NCBI GenBank assembly: GCA_963573385.1
Contig: CAUYLG010071271.1
Location: 23,418 to 87,417, forward strand
Direction: 5' to 3'
From: Cacajao melanocephalus
Lineage: Eukaryota > Chordata > Mammalia > Primates > Pitheciidae
Length of the DNA stretch: 64,000 nt
Positions within the stretch are counted from its first letter, which is position 1, and each line of letters opens with the position of its first letter. Under the pieces are notes generated by a model. The model was not told the origin of the DNA, searched no databases, and worked only from the letters and a program-made list of their open reading frames with translations. The translations under genes and the position numbers were made by a program. Below are positions 42,090-64,000 of the stretch, one piece after another.

Positions 42090-42598
42090 GTATCAGTACT
42101 TGCTGGGCTTTTGCAGTCACTTGCAGACATGGAGCATGTGGAAAAATTTGAATTTCCTGCTGTCCATGTTCCCAGGTGAGGTGGAACAAGGCCTTGTTTC
42201 AGCTCTCATAAACAAGTATCTTTTCAGTCTATTTAGTGCGTCTTTTTCATTTTTGTGGATTTTGCTGCTTAAAGTGGCCCCCAAGCACAGCACCAAGTGT
42301 TCCTAACTGCAAGACTGTGAGGTGCCTCCTGGAGAAACTGAGGTAAACTTCATGCAGGAATAAGTTAGGTTGCCTAAGTTCAATGTTCATGGGTCAACCA
42401 TATATACTAAGTTGTCTTCAAACAGAAAAACATGTTAACAAGTTTACGTACTGATTGGTTGATGAAAATGTGACCAGAGGCTCATAGGAACCCCACCCTG
42501 TATTTCCCTTGGGAATAATGGTTCAGTACCCTTGAATTCAGTGTTCCTAGTAACTTTATAGAACATAACTACTGTAGATAATGAGAACAGACTGTACA
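42090..42598 (+). mobile_element. Tigger-type DNA transposon remnant
   Basis: The text 'cttgtttcagctctcataaa', 'gtggcccccaagcacagcac' (transposase start region) and 'atagaacataactactgtag' matches the body and end of a Tigger element. The transposase frame is interrupted. Confidence 0.7.
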
Positions 42599-42604
42599 TA
42601 TATA

Positions 42605-42917
42605 CACACAGTTACCTCTTAGTATCCACAGAGGATTTGGTTCCAGAACATCCCACAGATACCAAAATCCTCTGATGCTCAAGTACTCAATATAGAGCAT
42701 TTGCATATAACCTGTGCAGTCCTTCTCATATACTTCTAAGTCATCTCTAGATTACTTATAATACCTAATACATGTAAACACTAATACTTGTTGTATTGTT
42801 TAGGGAAAAATGTCTATACAGGCTTAGTCCAGAGACCATTTTCCCCTCAGTATTTTCAACCTGCAGCTGGTTGAGTCCATAGATGTGGAACTCGCATATA
42901 CAGATGGCCAACTGTAC
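42605..42917 (-). mobile_element. MER2/Tigger-like miniature DNA transposon
   Basis: The termini 'cagttacctcttagtatcca' and 'cagatggccaactgta' form inverted ends typical of this Tigger-derived family. It abuts the preceding Tigger remnant. Confidence 0.75.
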
Positions 42918-44484
42918 GTCTAAAGTTTCATTTGTTTTTGAACTTTAGGAGTATCATGTCTTCCAAGATCAGCTTTTTGCATTCAACCCTTTTATTCACA
43001 TTCACCTATATTGTTACTCACAGCTGCAGGGTAACTTTATGTCCTTGTTTTAGATGTGTCTCCTATACATAGCATGATTGGGATTTGTTTTAATATTCAG
43101 TGTTCCCCCCTCAGGCTGGTTTAATACTTTTACATTTATTGTAATTACTGGTGTATTTGGACTTGTTTTGGCATCTTGTTTTATCCACGTTTTCTATGCT
43201 TATTTCTCAAATTTAAAATTTTGTTTCTTCCCTATTATTCCATGATCTCTCATCACTATTCATTTAGAGATTATATATACTTCTAGTAACTAACCTTGGA
43301 ATTTTATCATGTATACTTAAAAAGACTAAGTTGATATTAACTGGCTACTCCTAAAAATATAAAAATACTGAAACACTTTGATTAACCTTCTTCCCACCAT
43401 GCTTTCTACTTTTAACCTCACAATTTGGCCTGTCATGAATTACCATTTTGCAGATAACCTCTGTTTACATTTCCCTACCTATAAGAAAGTATCATTACTA
43501 TCCACACTTTATGATTCCCATAACTTGTATTTCCTAAGGTTACATATCTCAGAACAACTAAGTTCCAGACTGGGGTTCGTGTTGCTTATTACTTTCAAAC
43601 TATTCAGCTTCAGACATCATAGTATCTACCACCTATCTGTGCTTACTACATACCAGGCACTATTCTCTGCAAGTGTTGATTAACCTCACATTTATTAATT
43701 AATTGAATCCTCCAAATACCCTAATGGGCTATGTTAATGATGCACATCTTTTAACTCTTATAATTTAACTTTCCTAAGGCTACACATAACTCAGAACTAG
43801 GATCCAGGCCTTTTTGATTCCCCATTGCCTTCATTCACCTTTCCACTCCAACATGTAATTTCCTCAGTCCTTGAATAATGACTTCTAAGACACACAGTGC
43901 CAAGGTAGAACTTCAGGATACCAGATGAAAGGGATGTCTGAAGTTACATAGGCAAGTACTCTAGCCTACAAGGTCTCTGGGAAATGCCATCTAGTCTTTG
44001 CTTAAATTGAGCCACTAGCAGACCTCAATATAACCCAACACTGTACTCTCAAGTTACAGACAGCACCTAAGAATTTTCCGAAGTTTTGGGGAAATCTCTT
44101 TCATCTTTAACCCACAGATCTTAATTCTGCCTCCCTGAACCAAAGTGGCAAACAGCTCCATCTTATTATTAGTGTATTTTAAGACAGTGACTATACACTC
44201 TACTCTTTTAGTTCAGACTAAGCATCCAATTTTCTCAGGTATTTTTTCTCCATGGATTCTTATTTTCATTTCCTGTAGAAATCATATGAATCCTCAAGAA
44301 AAGATTCAGTTTTGCTAATGGACACCTTTCCATATTAAAAACCAAAAGAACAGTTTGGTAAAGCAGTAACATGCCAAACACATAACCAACTTTTCCACCT
44401 ACAATATTCACTTCCTGGTTTCTGTGTGATCTAAAACATTTTCCTCCCTTCCACCCGGCAATAAACTCACAGAAGATGAAACTA
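42918..44484. other. EIF3F downstream flank
   Basis: About 43,000-43,330 resembles antisense L1, and about 43,625-43,830 is MIR-like. No gene is seen before the EIF3F polyadenylation site. Confidence 0.45.
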
Positions 44485-44630
44485 ATTTACAAAAGGTAGG
44501 CTATGTTTATTAGAGTCACAGGCAGTTGACTGTCTTAGTGTGACTCAAGACCACAAAAAACCCATTTCTCCTTTACTTCTGAGTCCTGGGGTTGAGACCT
44601 AGACTGGCAGGTATACTGCCTGGGGCCCAT
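44485..44630 (-). terminator. EIF3F: EIF3F 3' UTR and polyadenylation signal
   Basis: A minus-strand AATAAA lies at 44511-44506, 120 bases after the stop. Cleavage is expected about 15-25 bases further, near 44,485-44,495. The 3' UTR is therefore only about 140 bases. Confidence 0.85.
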
Positions 44631-54180
<9,550 letters not shown>

Positions 54181-54300
54181 CTTGCCGAGAAAAAAGACGA
54201 CAAGAGCGGAAATGAGGGCATTCAGGAATATCAGGAGCTTGATAGGCTGAATATACACCACGTGAACTAGAGCTTTTTGTTTATTGGTTACTGGTGTTAC
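54181..54300 (-). promoter_or_regulatory. EIF3F: EIF3F promoter and candidate TOP leader
   Basis: Reading toward the ATG, the minus strand has a CCAAT box (54287-54283), an E-box CACGTG (54264-54259), and a pyrimidine tract TCTTTTTTCTC (54198-54188) ten bases before the start codon region. eIF3 subunit mRNAs of this group are known to carry 5' terminal oligopyrimidine leaders controlled by mTOR/LARP1. A start within this tract would give a very short 5' UTR. Motifs are seen; use is inference. Confidence 0.6.
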
Positions 54301-54448
54301 TGCCGGAGCCTAAAAGGGGCCCGCTGTTGGTAATTTCTTCCGGAATTTGTGCTCTTTGCTTTTGGCCCGAGGAGCACTTAGGCAGACCTGAGCTAAATAG
54401 TTCTGGGTGAACTTGGGACGGCGTTCGAAGAGAGACACTTTGTGCAGC

Positions 54449-54464
54449 TGCCGCCAGGTGGAAC
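54449..54464 (+). promoter_or_regulatory. CTCF-like motif upstream of EIF3F
   Basis: TGCCGCCAGGTGGAAC resembles the CTCF core (CCNNCAGGNGG) about 270 bp upstream of the ATG. A weak, single-site prediction. Confidence 0.3.
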
Positions 54465-54559
54465 CACAAAGCAGCGCGGAGGTGGAAATTCGTGTTTTAG
54501 ACTTAAATGAGATCATGGAAATCAAAGTGCCTTTAAAAAGCATTTTCCTTTGCCTTGTC

Positions 54560-54795
54560 ACTTCTCCAAAAATTTACAGCCCTTGGTTAAAATGGTATAT
54601 AAGCCGTTGGGTGTAACCACTTCTTTGAGGTTTTCACTTCTTGTCTGTGAAGTCCTTGATGCCATGTAAAATTGTTAACATCAAATAAAATTTGTATGAT
54701 TTCTCCTGTTAATCTGTTTTTTGTCAATATAATTTGCAGGTCTCAGTTAAAGAATCTAAGAGGGTAGAGGAGAAGTTTTCCCTTCCCTACAAGGT
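54560..54795 (+). mobile_element. ERV1-type LTR 3' fragment
   Basis: 'caaataaaatttgtatgatt' (54,682-54,701) followed by 'tttctcctgttaatctgttt' and 'aatctaagagggtagaggag' is typical of the R-U5 end of MER-type ERV1 LTRs. It starts about 380 bp upstream of the EIF3F ATG. Confidence 0.65.
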
Positions 54796-55970
54796 AAAAA
54801 AATTAAAAATATAAAAGGTTAGAGAATGATGGCTTTTGCCATGATTGTCACAAGGAGAATACTGGGCTGGAAAGGTGATACAGTGTCTGGAATCACAGTG
54901 CTGTATAGTCTTCCTTTGTCTCTCTCTCCTGTTGGGCCAGCCCCCAAGATTTAATTACCATGGGGCTTCTTGCTCATGTGTACTGTGCACTTGGACGCAA
55001 TTAACCATTCACTTACAGCCTTACATCACAATGTGGCTCTGATGGATCCTAGCCAACACTTCCTAATCTCTGCTTTCTATCCCTGGGGAAACTGACTTAT
55101 TTTCCTCCAACTTCAATTCCATTTCTCATTTATAGATGTTGCCTTTCATGTCAGAATCTTGCTCCAACCTGCAGCTTCTCTGACCAGATTTCATGCTCTT
55201 CTTCCTATATTTGGCCTCTTGGGTAATTCCTCCCTGGTTTCATCTCACCATAGGCCCTTTTATCTCAGTGCAGGCTGCACCCTCACCAAATTTCCCTCAG
55301 TCCTGTGAGCAAGCTTGTGATTTCATCTCCACCCCAACCAATCAGCAGCAAGCACCTGTTACCTGGCCACTCCCACTCCTTCCCCAAAACTGCCCTTGAA
55401 AAACCTCTAACCTTACAAGGCTTGAATGAGATGATTTGAATGCAAACTTCATCTCTCATGTCGCATGGCTGGCCATGTGTCTATTAAACTCTTTTTCTAC
55501 TACAGAGCTGTGGTCTTTCTTTATGTAGTGGGCAGGAAGAACCCCTCAGGAAGTTACACTGTGGTGAGTAAAGAATGTCTCTGGGACTTTCTGATAGTCC
55601 CAGAGCCCCAAGGAACTCAAGGTGAGGAATTCACCCAATTAATACAGGTATTTGCAGGCAGAGGCTAGGCTTAAGGCTTTAAAGTCGAATCTGAGATTCC
55701 TTATGGAATAAAGTTCCAGCAATGCCAATTAAAGAAAAAAGAGGAGCCTATATGGCAAATAATTATTCTTGCTGAAAATACCCAGCCAAGTATAATAAGA
55801 CTAAATTTTATTTTGCAAATGAATTTGTCTTATGACTTGTCTTTAGTGAAAACAGGACTAGAGAGAGAAAAATTATGTTTCAAAATAAACTATAGTACAC
55901 TTGTTAGAATCTAGTCTTGCCTAATGTTCTTCATTTTTTATTATTTTCTACAGTTTGGACTGTGTAAGGT
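54796..55970. other. Intergenic with possible LTR remnant
   Basis: About 55,150-55,640 has LTR-like features ('gtgtctattaaactcttttt' at 55,477-55,496, then a 'gtgggcaggaagaacccc' end), but assignment is weak. The rest is unrecognised. Confidence 0.35.
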
Positions 55971-55974
55971 CTTT

Positions 55975-56452
55975 TAGGCTGACTGACGGTGCCATGGATG
56001 CCATGTTAACCTTGTGACCTGCATGGAAACTCCAGATGAGTTCCTGGAAAGTCTAAAGTAACTGGAAGACCATGAAAAGGGGAAGAAATGATCAACCCCT
56101 GCTGCACCTACTTAACTTTGAGACATTCTGAATTGTTTCTTATTCTGGCCTCAATTGACAAGGCTATTGGACTTTGTAACTGACCTTGGCCAACCTCGTG
56201 ACGTCACACCCTGCAACCCCCTCCTAGCTTGCAAACCAACGACCCCCTCCCAGCTTGCAAAAAACTGCCCTAAACTGTAACTTTCCACTGCCCACTCCAA
56301 ACCTATAAAACCAACTCGTATCCCACTGCCCTTTGCTGACGCCCTTTTCGGCCTCAGCCCACCTGCACCCAGGTGAATAAACAGCCATGTTGCTCACACA
56401 AAGCCTGTTTGGCAGTCTCTTCATTCAGAGCACACATTTTAACAGACTGAAT
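55975..56452 (+). mobile_element. Solo LTR related to HERV-H/LTR7
   Basis: A plus-strand LTR with TATAAAA at 56,305-56,311, 'ttttcggcctcagcccacct' (56,345-56,364), AATAAA at 56,375-56,380, and 'ttgctcacacaaagcctgtt' (56,391-56,410). These words match the U3-R-U5 end of LTR7-type sequences. No internal viral genes adjoin it. Confidence 0.75.
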
Positions 56453-57229
56453 TCTAAAATTTTTCCTGACTACAAGCATCCAAAGTAATGTTTTCGATAT
56501 TTTTTCTTCTTTTTATCTTTTCCCCCATTTTTCCTGATTTGAAATTACTGAAAATTAAGCCATGCTTTCTCAAAGCTCTGTGAACAACTTAAACTTCAGA
56601 AGAAAATAATGGCAGCCTATTTACATACCTAAAGCACTTTCATACCTGCCTACTGATGTATGGACTTCAGAGTAATATGGCCTATATCAATTTTCCAGGA
56701 TTGTTCTTCATTGTTTGTTGTTATTTTTCTACCTTCCTCCCCCATTTCCCCTTCATAGGAGGTGTGACCTTACAACCTGCTAAAAATGAGCTTTCTTAAT
56801 ACCGTGGGACCTACCCTAAACCTAACCATGAGAGATCAGACAAAACCTGAGACCAAACACTCATTTTCCTTTAAAATGCTTTCCGTGAAAGATTTTTAAA
56901 AATAAAAGCGAGGAAATGTGAAAGAAAAATAAATCTCAGGTCCCCCAAATCACTGAGCCAAAGGGAAAAGTCAAACTGGGTACTGTGAGCAAACCTACCT
57001 CCTAGTCTATTCCTAAATAAGATAGCTACAAAGGTAAAAAAGCTACGTACCTCCATCAGTTTTCCCACAGGAAAATTCCTTGTGGACAAAAAGCAGAATT
57101 CAAAGTCATCCCTCTGTTCACATGTAAATGCATATCTGATTGCTTCCCTTGCCACATTATTTCATGAAGCTAGACTAAGGCATAAATGACTATTCCTGTA
57201 AATTGTATATTCAGTGAAAGGCTGATCAG
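56453..57229. other. Intergenic, nothing recognised
   Basis: AT-rich sequence without a supported gene or repeat. Confidence 0.45.
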
Positions 57230-57520
57230 AACCTAAAAATAATGCAACCGTTTGCGTCTTATCTACCTGCGACCTGGTAACTCTCCCCTGCTTTGAGTTG
57301 TCCCACTTTTCTGGACTGAACCAACGTACTTCTTACATATATTGATTGACGTCTCATGTCTCCCTAAAATGTTTAAAACCAAGCTGTGCCCCGACCACCC
57401 CAGGCACATGTCATCAGGACCTCCTGTGGCTGTGTCATGGGCACGTCCTTAACCTTGGCAAAACACACTTTCTAAATTGATTGAGATCTGTCTCAGATAC
57501 TTTTTGATTTACAAAGGCCT
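57230..57520 (+). mobile_element. LTR-like 3' fragment
   Basis: 'atgggcacgtccttaacctt' (57,438-57,457) then 'ggcaaaacacactttctaaa' and 'tgagatctgtctcagatact' is a known LTR R-U5-like text. Family uncertain. Confidence 0.5.
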
Positions 57521-58934
57521 TGTGACAATACTCTTGAGAAAAGACAGCCTCTAGCAGCAGAGATAGATACCTCCAAATGGCCACAGGAGTCCCTGTCTCA
57601 AGAGGACCTTTAAGCTTACCAACTCTATGTGCTAACTCCATCAAAACTGACCAAAGTGTCAAGGAGAAGATGGTGACCCTTGTGGGAGCCTGGGATCATC
57701 TCAAAGGGCCCTTACAGGATGTACTCAGGTTGGAGCTCCTGCCTTTGTCAAAAAGAAGGCCTGGAAGCAGGAGGATGAAGAGGTGTGCTCAATTTTGCCT
57801 TGGGATCTGCCTCCATGGGTAGGGAAAGAGTATAATGAACATGGGGAACACTGCAGCTTGATTGAGAAACTCCAATTGCTTCATATGTTTTTCTTGTTGC
57901 TCTTGTTTCTTAAGAGTTTGCTGTGAAGAAACACTGTGTATAGAGTGAGTGTGTAAGTATATGTGTGTGTGTGAATGAGAGACAGACTTATACCTACCAG
58001 CTGTCTTCATCTTTCTCACTCTCACTGACTTTCTTCTACTTTGTCTGCTCATTTTTTCTGATATCTCTCTATATCTCTTCTCTGACTCTTTAGTCTTTTG
58101 ATCTCTTGCTGTTCCCACCCTTGTTTTCTATTTCTTTTGTTTCCACCCCTTCCTTTTTGGGACTCAGTTCCTCAGTTGCAATTGTCAGAGTTGCCTGTAG
58201 CCAGGCCAGTGTCGACAGGCAGGAAGGACTCATTTCATCTCTTGCCTCCACCTTCCAATTAGTTAGTTCCACGCGTCTCATTCCTCCTTCCTTCAGGTGT
58301 GATTCTGAATCTCTGGCACAGTGATCTCCAGACCTGGCGCCTTTGCAGTAAGTGGCCTTTCTGCTCTCTGTCATGCTTGCTACAGAACTGTGTCTCACTC
58401 TTTGATTTTTCCATCTTGGTCTCCGAGTCCTGGCTCTTGGCAGTCTTGTTTTTGCCTCTAGCCTCAGCTTGGTCAAGGCACTGGGAAAGGCCAGTCCCGT
58501 GACTGCCTGTTCCCCTGGACTCTGGGATACTCCCTGATTATTGGGCACAAGAGGCCTTGGCAGAGGAGGAGCAGTGCACAGGAGGAAAGGCTTGCAGCAG
58601 CCTCCTCAAGGTGTCTCCCCTTCTCAGCCACCCTGCTCTTTCACTCCTCAGAGATATTCTTGCACGTACTTCACAGAGCATATTGAGACTCAGACATGAC
58701 CACGCACTTATCTTCTGACCACAAAACCCACACACCTGCCTCTCTCTGCCAAGCAACCTCTCTCACTTTCTTCAGGAATGAATGGATGCTGTTCCTTCCA
58801 GCCTCCTGTCAAAGGCCAATCTTTTGCCTTGGCTTCGATTCCCATCCCAATCCCCATTCTCCATTCCCTGCTCTGGTGCTTGCCTCTCTCTTCTGCATTT
58901 CTAACCTGAGCGCTCTATGGGAGGTTTTGTGTCA
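57521..58934. other. Intergenic, nothing recognised
   Basis: Pyrimidine-rich around 57,980-58,700. Frames on both strands have no recognisable domain. Confidence 0.45.
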
Positions 58935-59026
58935 GCATCTAGGTACTTCCGCCCTTTCCCATGTTAAAGCAAACAGAGAAGGTTCTGTTTGCTTTAACAT
59001 GGGAAAGGGCGGAAATACCTGGATGC
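58935..59026. repeat. Near-perfect hairpin (43-bp arms, 6-bp loop)
   Basis: 58935-58977 is complementary to 58984-59026 at 41 of 43 positions. The exceptions are 58940/59021 and 58946/59015. The loop is GAAGGT. Complementarity stops sharply outside the arms. The arms contain no Alu, L1, MADE1 or other family word I recognise. Confidence 0.95.
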
Positions 59027-59799
59027 ACATTTCTCACATTACCTCAGGACCTTTCTCATAACTTTTGTTGCCAAGCTTCCAGAGAGATTTGTCCATACAT
59101 GTTAACTCCATTTCTTTACCTCTTACAGTTTGTTTGCTAAGTTAATTTTTGTCTTGTCAAAGTAATACATGATATGGTTTCTAAAGTCAACTGGCATTAA
59201 AAGGCTTATGCCCTGGAGCAGTAGTCCATTCCTCTCCTGATGCCCAGTCTCTCTTCTCTGAAACAACTATTAATACATTTGCTTTTAACTATTTCTTCTT
59301 ACATCTTGCATTTTGAAATAATATGTGTACTGCATATCACTACCTTTTGATTCAACATTTTAGGCATTATCTATTGACTTCCTCTTCCGGGACACTCCAC
59401 CATTCTCCTTTCAATATCATTATATTATAAATTTTAGTTAGAGCGATGTTCAGTGGTTACATTATGATTTCTATGCAAACATTATTCACACCCGAGTGTT
59501 GTAGTTAACTATTATATATCCTATTTGATTTTTTGTTTCTCCTCTTGCTAATCATTTTCTTATTTTACTTTCGTTTATCTAGTTTTCTTGGAAGTTACCG
59601 CTAGCTTTTGCCCTTCTAATAGCCTCCCAGTAGACTCTTTTAGAAGACCAATAGCATCAGTGAATCGATCAAGTCTTTTTTCTTGGAGACATTCTTTTTG
59701 GAGAAACGTGTTCTCTCTCTGTCAGGGCTTTTGGGGATCCTCAGCTCTCTAGGCCAGAGGACCAGCTCCCTTCTGGGAAACTGTTTTCTTCTTCTTCTT
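59027..59799. other. Intergenic, possible L1 remnant
   Basis: About 59,150-59,580 is AT-rich and resembles an antisense L1 3' end, but weakly. Confidence 0.35.
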
Positions 59800-62033
<2,234 letters not shown>

Positions 62034-62061
62034 CAACAGATCCACTTTTAAAACTTAAAGC

Positions 62062-62378
<317 letters not shown>

Positions 62379-62445
62379 GACTTAAAGTTTTATTTCTTCA
62401 TCCATCTGTCTAAGGAGGCATACAGAGCCGAATAAAGAATGTATG

Positions 62446-62532
62446 TGAGAGGAAAAGAGGAAGGGAGGAGTGAGAGAGAGAGAGACAGAGACAGAGGTTG
62501 GGAGGGGAGAGAGAGAGAGAGATTGAGAGATT
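62446..62532. repeat. GA-rich (AG)n tract
   Basis: Purine run GAGAGAGAG... with interruptions, about 270-360 bp upstream of the NLRP10 ATG. Confidence 0.9.
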
Positions 62533-62805
62533 AACACACCCACATACCTCCCTACCCATTTGCAAACACAGTCACATGTCACCTGACAAAGAGGCAGAGG
62601 GGAATAACTAGGAAAATCCCCTGCTGTCTCATCTGCTCACCTTTCTTGGAGTTTTGGCGGAATATCTCGTCTCCCTGGCCTCTGCTCTGCAGCTTGCCAA
62701 GATCCAGAAAGCGGAGTGGGCCTCTCAGCAGTGGACCTCTCCTTTTGTCTCCTTCTCCAGGTCACTGGTCTGCTGGTGTGGACTCGATCCTTCCCCCAGA
62801 TCACC

Positions 62806-63088
62806 ATGGCCATGGCCAGAAACCCCCGGAAGGCATTGCTCTGGGCCTTAACTGACCTTGAGGAGAACGATTTCAAGAAGTTAAAGTTCTACTTACGGGA
62901 TATGACCCTGTCTGAGGGCCAGGCCCCACTGGCCAGAGGGGAGTTGGAGGGCCTGACTGCGGTGGACCTGGCAGAATTACTGATTTCAAAGTATGGAGAA
63001 AAGGAGGCTGTGAAAGTTGTGTTCGAGGGCTTGAAGGCCATGAACCTGTTGGAACTTGTGGACCAGCTCAGCCACATTTGTCTGCATG
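62806..63088 (+). CDS. NLRP10: NLRP10 coding exon 1, pyrin domain
   Basis: 94 codons plus one base encode MAMARNPRKALLWALTDLEE continuing through a complete pyrin (PYD) domain to HICLH. Donor GTGAGT follows at 63089, and the split codon would give Asp in the human frame. The ATG has A at -3 and G at +4; a second in-frame ATG is codon 3. Motifs seen are the DLEENDFKKLKFYL helix and VDLAELLISKYGEKEAV. From memory, human NLRP10 begins MAMAKARKPRE, so this copy is two residues shorter there and differs at several further sites. The NACHT ATPase domain lies on a later exon outside the window, and NLRP10 lacks LRRs. Known roles: modulating inflammasome and ASC signalling and innate responses in skin and gut. 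Confidence 0.95.
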
Positions 63089-63752
63089 GTGAGTGTGGAA
63101 GGGGGAAGGGGAAGGCAGGATGGCACTGGGACTCCCCCTGCCCCATGGCATGTCCAGAGCTGCAGCCTGTAACCTATGCCTTCTCTCACCTTGCCCTCTA
63201 GACCCCAGTGTCCCAGAGTCCTTGGTGCTCTCCACCTGAGGGTTCCAACAACTGTCAGAAGGGGGCTTGAGCCAAAGCTGGGGATTTATTAAAGAAAAAA
63301 ACTAGTCTTTATTCCCCACCTCCTACCTCCAGTTGCAGTGGCAGAGAAGGGTAGAGTCTGAAGAAAGGGGCTGAGAGACTGGGAGAGTGATGGTGATGGG
63401 ATTTCCACTAACCAGAAGAAGTGACATCAGGATGTAGGGTCAGACCTATCCCTAGCTGTTTCCTGGCAGGCAGCTCAGGCTGCTTCTAAGTCTTCTGTGC
63501 CCTGATCTCTTAAGGAACCACACTACAGAGTGGGTAGGTGCGGAGCCTAGTGGCCTCTTGGTCCTTCTTGTGGGTGCCTGTGGGGAGGGAGGGATCTTTC
63601 AGTGCCTGTGCTCCCTCCCATAGGCTGCTTTCAAGCCTGAAAGCTCCTCTGCTACACACAAATGGGAGGCTTTCATGGACCCAGAGTCATGGCTCTTGCT
63701 GAGAAGCTGGTTTATCTTTAGCATTGGGCTTGTCCTTTCCCAAAAACAGGCT
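63089..63752 (+). other. NLRP10: NLRP10 first intron, beginning
   Basis: Intron sequence after the PYD exon. No NACHT exon appears before the window end. Confidence 0.75.
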
Positions 63753-64000
63753 TGTCTTAGTCCCTTTTGTGTTGCTATAAAGGAATACCTGAGAACTGGG
63801 TAATTTATAAAGAAAAGAGGTTTATTTGGCTCATGGTTTGGCAGGTGGTACAAGAGTCATAGTGTCAACATCTGCTTCTGGTGAGGCTTCAGGAAGCTTT
63901 CAGTTACGGAAGGAGGTGAGGGCAGAGCTGGTGTGTCTCATGGCAAGAGACAGAGGAAGAGAGAGGGGAGGATGTGCCAGCTGTTAAACAACCAGCTCTC
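63753..64000 (-). mobile_element. MaLR-like LTR, cut by the window end
   Basis: 'tgtcttagtcccttttgtgttgc' (63,752-63,774) and 'ctgggtaatttataaagaaa' (63,796-63,815) are typical of the reversed end of MST/MaLR-type LTRs. It lies inside the NLRP10 intron. Confidence 0.6.

Noticed and set aside
63200..64000. Search for the NLRP10 NACHT exon
   Set aside because: No P-loop or NACHT-like frame; the region is intron plus an LTR.

Overview
This is primate genomic DNA. It carries about twenty Alu elements or Alu monomers in both orientations, a 5'-truncated 7SL retrocopy, decayed L1, MIR/L2, Tigger and LTR fragments, and intron-split genes with GT/AG boundaries. The gene order TUB - EIF3F - NLRP10 matches human 11p15.4, printed here in the reverse of the usual chromosome orientation. 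Recognition of genes rests on my memory of the human proteins. Differences such as a two-residue-shorter start of the NLRP10 pyrin domain and a 363-residue EIF3F (human 357) suggest an anthropoid other than human, possibly a monkey. The species is not proven.

Layout. 1-22.6 kb is the 5' part of TUB on the minus strand. An upstream CpG-island promoter with a short coding first exon lies near 22.4 kb. A second promoter with first exon at 3340-3494 and second exon at 2681-2728 encodes the long-isoform N-terminus (MGARTPLP...). All these exons end in the same phase, so either start can splice to the same downstream TUB exon, which is outside the window. 22.8-44.4 kb is repeat-rich intergenic DNA between TUB and EIF3F. 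44.49-54.2 kb is the complete eight-exon EIF3F gene on the minus strand. 54.3-62.6 kb is an intergenic stretch with several solo-LTR-like fragments. 62.8-63.1 kb is the first coding exon of NLRP10 on the plus strand. Its remaining exons lie beyond 64 kb.

The genes do not form a pathway. TUB is a phosphoinositide-binding ciliary trafficking adaptor, EIF3F is a subunit of the eIF3 translation initiation factor, and NLRP10 is a pyrin-domain NLR protein.

The most interesting signals are: (1) RFX-type X-box motifs upstream of both TUB first exons, including two exact 14-bp matches to the ciliary X-box consensus; (2) a 43-bp-arm, 95% matched hairpin at 58,935-59,026 that matches no repeat family I know; (3) a 72-bp palindromic element near 6.55 kb whose inverted partial copy recurs at 8.11 kb; (4) a decayed second copy of the upstream TUB exon at 24.75 kb; and (5) an in-frame Pro/Ala-rich extension of that TUB exon encoded by its GCC repeat.
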